From the NCBI GenBank assembly GCA_017610265.1, contig JAFCCH010000008.1:1-37598 (forward strand): a stretch of 37,598 bases of DNA, in the 5' to 3' direction. A model generated the notes under the pieces. The model saw only the letters and a list, made by a program, of their open reading frames with translations, ran no database searches and was not told the DNA's origin. Origin of the DNA: Nitrososphaerota archaeon. GTDB taxonomy: Archaea > Iainarchaeota > Iainarchaeia > Iainarchaeales > GCA-2688035. Position 1 is the stretch's first letter. Every line of letters starts with the position of its first letter. Both the position numbers and the translations under genes were made by a program. Below, in pieces: positions 16,996-24,702 of the stretch.

Positions 16996-17066
16996 AGCGA
17001 GGGGAGGGAGTCGAACCCTCTTCCTCGGCTCTGCAGGCCGGTGCATAACCGTTCTGCTACCCCCGC
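16996..17066 (-). tRNA. trnC: tRNA-Cys (GCA)
   Basis: Minus-strand GCGGGGG...CCCTCGC acceptor stem, GAGGG-TTCGACT-CCCTC T-arm, anticodon loop CTGCAGA (GCA). Confidence 0.92.
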
Positions 17067-17071
17067 GTTAA

Positions 17072-18028
17072 TTAATATTCTTCCTCAAATTCCTTTTTAT
17101 TGTTATTCCCTTTGAACAAATCCATGCTTAAATACCTTTCTCCTCTGTCAGGCAAAACAGTTGCGATCTTGCCGTATTTTTTTGCTATTTTAAGCGCTAT
17201 AAGCATGTTTGCTCCGCTGCTTATCCCCACTAGAAGGCCTTGTTCCCTTGCCAGCTTTCTTGTCATCTCAACAGCTTCCTCGCTTTTAACCGTAAAAACT
17301 TCGTCAACTTTGTCCATGTTTATTAATTTTGGAATAAATCCGTCTCCAATTCCCTGAATCTTGTGTTCTCCAATTCTTGCGTTGCTGCCTCCAAACATTA
17401 CTGCTGCTTCCTCCGGTTCCACCGCGATTGCCTTAACTTTTGGATTGTGTTCTTTTATTACTTTTGAGATTCCCATCAATGTTCCACCTGTGCCAACCCC
17501 TGCAACCACTGCGTCAACTGCTCCAATTTCGTTTAGTATTTCTTTCCCTGTTTTTTCCTGGGCTTTCAAATTTGCTGGGTTGCTGAACTGTCTTGCATAA
17601 AATGTCTTTGGCTCCATGGCAAGTTCTTCAACCCTGCTTATGGCTTCTTTAAGGCTGCCGCTTTTTGATGTCAAAATAAGCTCTGCGCCAAAGGCCTTCA
17701 TAAGCTGCTTTCTTTCTTCACTCATGTTTTCAGGCATCACAATTTTTACCTTGTAGCCTTTTGCCGCGCCAACCATTGCCAGTGCAATGCCAGTATTGCC
17801 GCTGCTTGCTTCAACAATTGTGTATCCTTTTTGCAGCTCTCCTTTTTTTTCCGCTTCTTCAATTATTTCCAGGGCAATCCTGTCCTTTATGCTGCCGCTT
17901 GGATTGACGCTTTCAAGCTTTGCAAACACGTTTCCAATTTTGATTAGCGGAGTATTGCCTATTGCATTCAGTACAGAATTTTTTTTATTCGATACATTTA
18001 TCTCTAGTTTCAAAAAAACACTCAACAA
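17072..18028 (-). CDS. cysK: Cysteine synthase (PLP-dependent)
   Basis: NAIGNTPLIKI, NPSGSIKDRIA (PLP Lys), EASSGNTGIALA, GVGTGGTLMGISKVIKE, GIGDGFIPKL. Start is uncertain: only TTG codons in frame (18028 and others); an ATG at 17997 is out of frame by one base across an A8 run. Confidence 0.92.
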   Translation of the reverse strand: MLSVFLKLEINVSNKKNSVLNAIGNTPLIKIGNVFAKLESVNPSGSIKDRIALEIIEEAEKKGELQKGYTIVEASSGNTGIALAMVGAAKGYKVKIVMPENMSEERKQLMKAFGAELILTSKSGSLKEAISRVEELAMEPKTFYARQFSNPANLKAQEKTGKEILNEIGAVDAVVAGVGTGGTLMGISKVIKEHNPKVKAIAVEPEEAAVMFGGSNARIGEHKIQGIGDGFIPKLINMDKVDEVFTVKSEEAVEMTRKLAREQGLLVGISSGANMLIALKIAKKYGKIATVLPDRGERYLSMDLFKGNNNKKEFEEEY

Positions 18029-18050
18029 ACAGTTTCAAAACCAAGTCATA

Positions 18051-18071
18051 CTGCAAGCCGATGCTTAGCAG
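18051..18071 (-). promoter_or_regulatory. Hairpin overlapping the stop codon of the Cys-rich leader ORF
   Basis: Minus strand CTGCTAAGC-ATCG-GCTTGCAG: 8 base pairs with one bulged T and a 4-nt loop. The 5' arm contains the last Cys codon (TGC, most of it) and the TAA stop. Confidence 0.6.
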
Positions 18072-18118
18072 TAACAGCAACAGCAGCAATTGCATGGCCT
18101 TGCATTATTGGTTTTCAT
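18065..18118 (-). CDS. Putative polycysteine leader peptide upstream of cysK (MKTNNARPCNCCCCCYC)
   Basis: ATG AAA ACC AAT AAT GCA AGG CCA TGC AAT TGC TGC TGT TGC TGT TAC TGC TAA, read on the minus strand; 36 nt upstream of the longest cysK ORF start; TATA-like sequence about 25-30 nt before the ATG. Confidence 0.65.
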   Translation of the reverse strand: MKTNNARPCNCCCCCYC

Positions 18119-18120
18119 TA

Positions 18121-18154
18121 TACTAATATATTGCTTTTGTTGTTTAAATAAGTT
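18121..18154. promoter_or_regulatory. Compact divergent promoter region between the Cys leader/cysK and the thiI-like gene
   Basis: TTATTTAAAC lies about 25-30 nt upstream of the leader ATG on the minus strand. ACTAATATATTGC lies about 27 nt upstream of ATG 18155 on the plus strand. Both fit leaderless archaeal promoters. Confidence 0.5.
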
Positions 18155-19066
18155 ATGAATTCGTCAAATGCTGAAAGCTGCCTTCTTGTAAAAACGGCTT
18201 CAGAAATTTCTCTGAAAGGCCCTTTTGTCAGGAAGTTTTTCACAAAAAAGCTTGTGCAAAGCATAAAGTTTTCTCTCAAGAAAAATAAGATTCCCTTTTC
18301 AGAAATTACCAGGGGTGGAGGAAGGCTTTACATCTACTGCGAGGAACCGGAAAAGGTTCAAACAGTTCTTTTAACTGTTTCAGGAATTCATGCAACCGCG
18401 GTCTCGCAGCATTTTAGAAAAGCAGACTATTCCCTAATGGAGGAATCTGTTCTTGTATTTGCAAAAAACCTGTTGAAAAAAGGCGATTCTTTTGCCCTTG
18501 ATGTAAGGGTTAGCAGTAACAAGGATTTTTCCTCAAAAGATCTTGAAAACAAATTAGGTGCAGTAGTGATGAAAGCCATTCCTGGCCTGAAAGTAAATTT
18601 AAGCAAACCAGACAAAAAAGTCCTGGTAGAAATTAGAACAAGGGATTTCTTTGTTTACGCTTTTGACAAAAAGGGTTTGGGCGGGCTTCCACTTGGAGTG
18701 GAGGGAAATGTTGCAATGTTCTTTGAGGGAAAGGAAGACGAGCTTCCAGCTGCGTTCCTTTTGATGCACAGAGGCTGTCACATTTTTCCAATTGTGAAAA
18801 AGATCACTCCTACAATTGAAAAACATTTGGCAAAGTTTATTCCATTCAATGATTATCGCCCTTTCATTCCAACAGAGAAAAAGGACTTGCAGAAACTCAT
18901 TGAGGAACAAAGAATCAAGGCAATTGCCACAGCTGACTCAAGCCTTGAAACTAAAGATCTTGTCTCCTATGAGGAATTCAACAAAGGAAGAAAGCTAGTT
19001 GTGCTAAGGCCGCTTCTTCTTTATCCTGCTGAAGCAAAAAAGAAGATTGAAGATCTTTTCAAATAA
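18155..19066 (+). CDS. ThiI-like THUMP-domain protein with degenerate PP-loop
   Basis: N-terminal ferredoxin-like/THUMP features (EISLKGPFVRKFFTKKLVQSIKFSLKK, RGGGRLYIYCEEPEKV, KKVLVEIRTRDFFVYAFDKKGLGGLPLGVEGNVAMFF). The SGGxDS PP-loop position reads FEGKEDE. Confidence 0.8.
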   Translation: MNSSNAESCLLVKTASEISLKGPFVRKFFTKKLVQSIKFSLKKNKIPFSEITRGGGRLYIYCEEPEKVQTVLLTVSGIHATAVSQHFRKADYSLMEESVLVFAKNLLKKGDSFALDVRVSSNKDFSSKDLENKLGAVVMKAIPGLKVNLSKPDKKVLVEIRTRDFFVYAFDKKGLGGLPLGVEGNVAMFFEGKEDELPAAFLLMHRGCHIFPIVKKITPTIEKHLAKFIPFNDYRPFIPTEKKDLQKLIEEQRIKAIATADSSLETKDLVSYEEFNKGRKLVVLRPLLLYPAEAKKKIEDLFK

Positions 19067-19075
19067 TTCCTTGCT

Positions 19076-19681
19076 TTAACTCTTTGCAAAGCCTTTTGCA
19101 ATTGCCATTCTTTGCAATGCAGAAACATTTGTCAAAAAAGCAAGGCCTGCAACAACATAAGTTAAGTACAAGGGATTAATGCTTGCGGCTAGAATTCCAA
19201 AGAACAGGATTAACAGCCTTTCAGCTCTTTCAAGCAAGCCGCCTTTCAATTCCTTTCCACTTGGAACAAGCTCTTTCTCTTTTGCTGCTGCTTTTGCATA
19301 TGTTGTAAGCATGCTTCCAAGTAAGTATAGGAAAATCCATGCAAAAGCAGGAATGTAAAAGTCAGGCAGTGCAACAAACAAAAGCCCAAACAGAATTATT
19401 GCCTCAACGTAACGGTCAACCATTGTGTCAAGATATGCTCCAAACATGCTCACAGTTCTTGTGACTCTGGCAACCGCGCCGTCAACCATATCAAGAAAGC
19501 TTGAAACAATAAAGAAAGCGCCAGCCATCAAAAAGTCGCCTTGCACCAGATAATAGACCGCGATAAACGCAGGCAGCAATGAAATAATTGTCCACTGGTT
19601 TGGGCTTAATGGAATCTTGCTGAAAATAATCCCAATCTTTGTTGAAAGCTTGTCAAACATTTGCCTGTTTTTGTAAAGCAT
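19076..19681 (-). CDS. CDP-alcohol phosphatidyltransferase (probable archaetidylinositol phosphate synthase)
   Basis: Motif D-G-x2-A-R-x8-G-x3-D-x3-D: DMVDGAVARVTRTVSMFGAYLDTMVDR. ATG 19681 or 19660 is the probable start. Confidence 0.85.
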   Translation of the reverse strand: MLYKNRQMFDKLSTKIGIIFSKIPLSPNQWTIISLLPAFIAVYYLVQGDFLMAGAFFIVSSFLDMVDGAVARVTRTVSMFGAYLDTMVDRYVEAIILFGLLFVALPDFYIPAFAWIFLYLLGSMLTTYAKAAAKEKELVPSGKELKGGLLERAERLLILFFGILAASINPLYLTYVVAGLAFLTNVSALQRMAIAKGFAKS

Positions 19682-20085
19682 TGTAAAAATAGTGTTCTTT
19701 CTGGTTAATAAGTTTTTATAAAAAAAGAAAAGAAGTTGGAAAGTTACCTTTCCCTTTCTCCTTTGATGCATCAATCACTTCCAATAGAGAATTTTTTCTT
19801 AGGACTCGAATTTTCTCGGCTTAAATCTTTGCCTTCGCTTCGCTCTGGACAACGAATTTAATGCCTCCAAAATTCGCAAGGACGTCTACGAAAAAATTCT
19901 TCATAAATTGGAGGTGATTTGATGAGTTTTTTGATTACAGAAAACAAAAGAAATCCGTTTGGAAACGGGTTCACTTTTGATGAGTTGCTAAAGAATATGA
20001 GGAGAAATGAGTTTCCTTGATTACCGGAAACCTCGTCTATAAAAGTTGCTTTAAAAAACGAAAGCGAGGTCTTACTGGTGAACCA

Positions 20086-21156
20086 ATGGATAGCACAATT
20101 GTTACTTTTGAGCAATTTGTTAAATCATTTCCAAGGATTACAAACAAGAGCAAGGTTCTGGCAAAGAGGATTCTGCCATTACATGCTTCGCCAGAGCTCG
20201 CTGCTCTGGTCGCGGCACTGATGACTGACGGGCATGTGGAATGGTATACAAGTGATGGGAATTCGAGGGCAAAAAAGATTATTCTTTATTTAAGCAATAA
20301 GGCGGAGTGTGAATGGTTTTTTTCTCTTGTCCTGAAAGTTTTTGGTACTGAGGGACAAATACAAGCATACAAACCAAAATCAGGTTATTTCAAAAAGCAA
20401 CCCTATAAGGCATTTGTTTCCAGTGCAACAATTACTCAAATACTAATTCTTGCTGGTTCTCCTATTGGAAATAAGACTGAAAAAGAATTTCTTATTCCTA
20501 ATTGGATAATGGATAGCAACAGTGAAATCAAAAGTAGATTTTTACAAACCTTTTTTACTTTTGAGGCCAGTAAACCCAGGGTAAAAACCAATAGGGAGTT
20601 TTCTTTTGAAATAAGTTTAACAATGGTAAAAACTAAAGAATTGCTTGGAAACGCTTTCAAGTTTTTTTCCCAAATTAAGAAATTGTTAGCGGAATTTGAG
20701 GTAATCTCTACAAGAACTATTGCTTGTCCTACAACAAACGGCGTTGGAATTTCCAAATATGCTTTTGGTTTTTCAATAACCAATCAGTTTTCGATAATAA
20801 ATTTCTATAGGCATATTGGCTATTTCAATCCTGAAAAACAAAGAGTGCTTAAAAAAATAGTTCTGAAAATTTCCAAGTTTGGCAGACTAAAATCCAGCAA
20901 GGTTTGTGCTTTGATTGGTGAGATAAAAATCTTTTTTGGGAGTGATAGATTATTTGCGGCAGAAGTGAGTAAACATACTGAGAAAAATTATTCAAAAAGG
21001 CAATTGGAGCATTTTAGGAGAAACGAATCAAAAGTTCCATTAGAACTTTTGTTTTCTTTAATAAAAATGAAGACTGATAAGGCAATTCTTAATGAATTGC
21101 CAAACCATATAATCTTCTTATATTCTTTGGATTCTAGCGTTCCCTTGTGCCCTTAA
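20086..21156 (+). CDS. LAGLIDADG-like homing endonuclease family protein
   Basis: SPELAALVAALMTDGHVEW resembles LAGLIDADG motif 1; the second-repeat region reads IPNWIMDSNSEIKSRFLQTFFTFEA. The open frame starts upstream at 20017. Confidence 0.7.
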   Translation: MDSTIVTFEQFVKSFPRITNKSKVLAKRILPLHASPELAALVAALMTDGHVEWYTSDGNSRAKKIILYLSNKAECEWFFSLVLKVFGTEGQIQAYKPKSGYFKKQPYKAFVSSATITQILILAGSPIGNKTEKEFLIPNWIMDSNSEIKSRFLQTFFTFEASKPRVKTNREFSFEISLTMVKTKELLGNAFKFFSQIKKLLAEFEVISTRTIACPTTNGVGISKYAFGFSITNQFSIINFYRHIGYFNPEKQRVLKKIVLKISKFGRLKSSKVCALIGEIKIFFGSDRLFAAEVSKHTEKNYSKRQLEHFRRNESKVPLELLFSLIKMKTDKAILNELPNHIIFLYSLDSSVPLCP

Positions 21157-22240
21157 TAAATTCCTCGACCATATCTCTTGCAACAGGGTCTGGATATTGT
21201 ATTGCCGGATGTTTCATTATGTAGGCGCTTATGCTATCAAGTTTTCCTTTAATGCTTCTATCCAAAGCAAGTTTCAGGCATCTAATCCCGTCAATTGTAC
21301 AACCTGCACTGTTTGGAGAATCTTCGACCTGTAACCTGACTTCAATATTAACTGGTGCTCTGCCAAATTTCTCGCCCTCGATCCGACAAAAACAAATTTT
21401 CCTGTCCTTTATCCATGGCACGAAGTCACTTGGTCCGATATGAACCTTATCAGGTTCCAAAGGAACTTTCAGATTACTTTGTACAGCCTCTGTCTTTGAA
21501 ATTCTTTTGAATTTCAATCTGTTGTGCCTTGCCATGTTCAGGAAATCTGTGTTTCCGCCAACATTTAGCTGGTATGTCCCAGTAATCTTTACACCTCTGT
21601 CATCGAACAGTTTTGCAAGAGTCCTATGTACTATTGTAGCACCTACTTCCGCTTTTATGTCGTCGCCTGCACAAGGAAGTCCTTTTTCCACAAACTTTTT
21701 TTCCCATTCGGGGTCTGAGGCTATGAATGATGGAATGCAGTTCAAGAAAGCAATTCCTGCGTCCAAGGCAGCCTGTGCATAGTGCTGTGTTGCCTTTTCA
21801 GATCCGACCGGCATGTAGTTCATCAGGATTTCTGCTCCTGACTCTTTCAAAATCTTTGTGGTGTCAGCAGGCTTTTGGCTTTCGTCAACCCTGAAAGAAA
21901 CATCTTCCGAGTATTCAATCATGTGGTCTGCTACTCCGTCCAAAACAGGACCTTTTTGTACAATGACATCTCCCCACTTTGAAACTTTTTCCATTATTGT
22001 GTATGTATTGTTAGGCTTTTCGTAAATTGCCTTGTTCAACGGCTTTCCAACCTTTCTTTTGTCAACATCAAAAGCGGCAACAAACTCAATATCTGAAACT
22101 TTGTAGCCTCTAATAACATTGTGCATAAGCCCTGGAACAAGCTCATCGCCTTCTTTTACATCTTTATAGAATTCCACTCCTTGAATAAGTGAAGAAGCAC
22201 AATTACCAATTCCTGCAATCGCAACCTTAATTTTTCCCAT
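21134..22240 (-). CDS. ino1: myo-Inositol-1-phosphate synthase
   Basis: VAIAGIGNCASSLIQGVEFY, FVAAFDVDKRKVGK, LMNYMPVGSEKATQHYAQAALDAG, NVGGNTDFLNM. Confidence 0.92.
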   Translation of the reverse strand: MGKIKVAIAGIGNCASSLIQGVEFYKDVKEGDELVPGLMHNVIRGYKVSDIEFVAAFDVDKRKVGKPLNKAIYEKPNNTYTIMEKVSKWGDVIVQKGPVLDGVADHMIEYSEDVSFRVDESQKPADTTKILKESGAEILMNYMPVGSEKATQHYAQAALDAGIAFLNCIPSFIASDPEWEKKFVEKGLPCAGDDIKAEVGATIVHRTLAKLFDDRGVKITGTYQLNVGGNTDFLNMARHNRLKFKRISKTEAVQSNLKVPLEPDKVHIGPSDFVPWIKDRKICFCRIEGEKFGRAPVNIEVRLQVEDSPNSAGCTIDGIRCLKLALDRSIKGKLDSISAYIMKHPAIQYPDPVARDMVEEFIKGTRER

Positions 22241-22274
22241 ATTTAAAAAACCTCCGAGTCTTTTACAAACATAA

Positions 22275-22298
22275 ACTATTTTACAACTGTAAAATAGT
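22275..22298. promoter_or_regulatory. Perfect 11-bp-arm palindrome, candidate operator between ino1 and a PadR-like regulator
   Basis: ACTATTTTACA-AC-TGTAAAATAGT; an extra half-site CTATTTTA lies at 22310-22317. Confidence 0.7.
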
Positions 22299-22331
22299 GA
22301 TATAATTAGCTATTTTATATATATAAAACTT

Positions 22332-22667
22332 TTGTCACCTCTTTTTTGCATGGGTTTAGGGCAAAGCAAGGAAATAACCAGGCTTAAGAGAAAGTTGGGC
22401 ATAGAACTTTTGTGGATTTATCTTCTTAGCATGCTTAAGAAAGAAAGCTCTCACGCTTATGTCCTTAGAAAAGAGGTTGAAGAAAAATTCGGCTTCTTGC
22501 CTGGAAACGTTTCCGTTTACGTTGTTTTGTACAAGCTTGAAAAGCACAATTTTGTAAAGGCCAAAAAAGAGGGCAATAAGACAATTTACAGCATTACCGC
22601 TTCTGGAAAAACTCTTTTGAAAGAAGCCAAAAAGGAACTTGACAAAACACTAAAAATGATTGACTAG
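22332..22667 (+). CDS. PadR-like winged-helix transcriptional regulator
   Basis: LLWIYLLSMLKKESSHAYVLRKEVEEKFGFLPGNVSVYVVLYKLEKHNFVKAKKEGNKTIYSITASGKTLLKEAKKEL. ATG at 22350 is an alternative start. Confidence 0.75.
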   Translation: MSPLFCMGLGQSKEITRLKRKLGIELLWIYLLSMLKKESSHAYVLRKEVEEKFGFLPGNVSVYVVLYKLEKHNFVKAKKEGNKTIYSITASGKTLLKEAKKELDKTLKMID

Positions 22668-22684
22668 TTTCATTAGTTGGCTAA

Positions 22685-23383
22685 TCACTTTCTTCGCTTT
22701 ATCCTTGTCTTAAAGTGCTCCTTTTTTCCGCCCCATCTTTCCATTGCAATCATGTTTGCCTTCTTTATTCTTCTCTCGGAAAACTTTTGGCTAAGCTCTT
22801 TCAGCAATTTCTTTCCCTCGGGCGTCTTTGCTAACTCCTTGGAGCGAAGTACATCCTTTACTTTTAACAAATCATCGTAGCTTCCAACAGATTTTCTTGG
22901 CATTATTGTGCTCTGCTTGTTTCTGTAAGGAATAATATTTTGAAGGCCTACATGAATATTGAACTTTGTCAAATAATCTGTTACACAGACATGGGTGTAT
23001 TCTCCAAATGCCCTTGTTTTCACTTGACTTGGCTTTACAACAAAGCCCTTGTTTAGCATAAGGGATTCAAAATTTGTAAACGGCTTACCTGTGTTGTCAT
23101 AAAAAGGGTTTTTGCTCTTTGGCTTTGCAAACAAGCCAAACCTTTTGCCAAGAGTTTCTTTTGCATATTTGAAAAGTTCCCTGCTTCTCTTTTTTTGGGG
23201 GTCTGACTGCACGCCTGAAGGGCATGCAAAAAGCAGTCTGTTTGGATCCTTGGCAACCTCGTCAATATGCCTTTTCCAGGTTTTGAGAAGCATCCCTGCT
23301 TCTTCCTTGCTGTAATGGTCTCTTCTGTAAAAAAACGGGTGAACCAACAAATCAATTTTTTTAATCAGCACAGGTTTTGCCAT
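22685..23383 (-). CDS. Conserved-looking basic protein of unknown function
   Basis: 232-aa ORF, Lys/Arg-rich, C-terminus KKEHFKTRIKRRK; no family recognised. Confidence 0.7.
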   Translation of the reverse strand: MAKPVLIKKIDLLVHPFFYRRDHYSKEEAGMLLKTWKRHIDEVAKDPNRLLFACPSGVQSDPQKKRSRELFKYAKETLGKRFGLFAKPKSKNPFYDNTGKPFTNFESLMLNKGFVVKPSQVKTRAFGEYTHVCVTDYLTKFNIHVGLQNIIPYRNKQSTIMPRKSVGSYDDLLKVKDVLRSKELAKTPEGKKLLKELSQKFSERRIKKANMIAMERWGGKKEHFKTRIKRRK

Positions 23384-23429
23384 AATATATTAATGATATT
23401 CCCTGAATAATAATATTGGGTTTTTGGGA

Positions 23430-24674
23430 ATGAAAATAGCAATTTTTTCAGATACACACATTGGCTTTGGCAAGGGTTCTAAGAGAAGCACAGAAGCCTT
23501 TGACCAGGCAAAACAGGCTTTTGAACTTGCTCTAAGCGAAAAGGCGGATTTAATTCTTTTAGCAGGCGACTTATTCAACGAAGCAATTCCTTCACAAACT
23601 GCCTGGCTTGAAATGTTCAAGCTTTTCTCCCTGCTTAGAAAAAGCGGTTCGGAAAAGTCAATTGTCCAATGGGAGAAGGCAGGCAAAAAAGAAGATTTTT
23701 ATTTCTCTCACGTGCCAGTAATCTCTATTGCAGGAACCCACGAGTTTAGAAGCAAGGACTTCAAGAATGCTTTGGAGGTTTTGCAGCAAGCAGGCTGTCT
23801 TGTTTACCTTCATGCAGCAACAGCCTTCTTTGAAAAAGGCGGAGAAAAGATTGCGGTTCAGGGCTTAAGTGGCGTGCCAGAAAAAAAGGCTCTTGACGCC
23901 TTAAAGATGTGGGATCCAAAGCCTGTGCAGGGGGCAAGCAATATCATCTTATTGCACCAAAGCATTAAGGAATTCCTTCCGTTTGATGATGACATGATTG
24001 CATCAATTGGCTTGGCTGACCTGCCATCAAATTTTGACTTAATCATTGACGGCCATCTTCACTGGGCCTCTGACAAAAACCTTGAAACAAAACAATTTCT
24101 TGTAACAGGCTCAACTGTTGTAACTCAGATGAAGAAACTGGAATCCAAAAAGCCAAAGGGAGTTTTCTTCTTTGATTCTGTTTCCAAAAAGGTTGACTTT
24201 AAGCAATTGCCAAAACAAAGGCAGTTCTTGTTTGAAAAGCTTGAATTCAAGGACGCAACACTTGAGCAAATAAAGGAAGCCGTTGAAAAAAAGCTTTCAG
24301 AAATACTTTCTTCTTCAAACGAAATGCCCTTGGTAAAGCTTAAGTTAAAAGGAAGTCTTACAAAGGGCCTTAACCAGGCAAACATTGATCTAAAAGGCAT
24401 TTATCAAAAGTTTGGGGAAAAATCCCATCTCTTTATAGATTCAAATTTTGAGGAAGCAGGCTTTAAGCAAAAGCTTGAGGCTTTGAGGGAAGCCCAGTTT
24501 GGAAAGAAAAGTGTTTCAGCAATGGGCTTTGACGTTCTTGAAAAAAACCTTGCTGAAACAAATTTCAAGGACGCCTTTGATGTTAAGCGAGTTTTTGATT
24601 TGCTTGCAGAGGGTGACATCGACAAGGTTGTTTCTATACTATTAGAGCCAAAAACAGCTTCATCAAAACCTTAA
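23430..24674 (+). CDS. mre11: Mre11/SbcD-like metallophosphoesterase (DNA repair exonuclease)
   Basis: KIAIFSDTHIGFG, DLILLAGDLFNEAIPS, VISIAGTHEFR, IIDGHLHWA. Confidence 0.85.
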   Translation: MKIAIFSDTHIGFGKGSKRSTEAFDQAKQAFELALSEKADLILLAGDLFNEAIPSQTAWLEMFKLFSLLRKSGSEKSIVQWEKAGKKEDFYFSHVPVISIAGTHEFRSKDFKNALEVLQQAGCLVYLHAATAFFEKGGEKIAVQGLSGVPEKKALDALKMWDPKPVQGASNIILLHQSIKEFLPFDDDMIASIGLADLPSNFDLIIDGHLHWASDKNLETKQFLVTGSTVVTQMKKLESKKPKGVFFFDSVSKKVDFKQLPKQRQFLFEKLEFKDATLEQIKEAVEKKLSEILSSSNEMPLVKLKLKGSLTKGLNQANIDLKGIYQKFGEKSHLFIDSNFEEAGFKQKLEALREAQFGKKSVSAMGFDVLEKNLAETNFKDAFDVKRVFDLLAEGDIDKVVSILLEPKTASSKP

Positions 24675-24702
24675 AATACATCTTATTTCCTCTAATTAGC
24701 TT

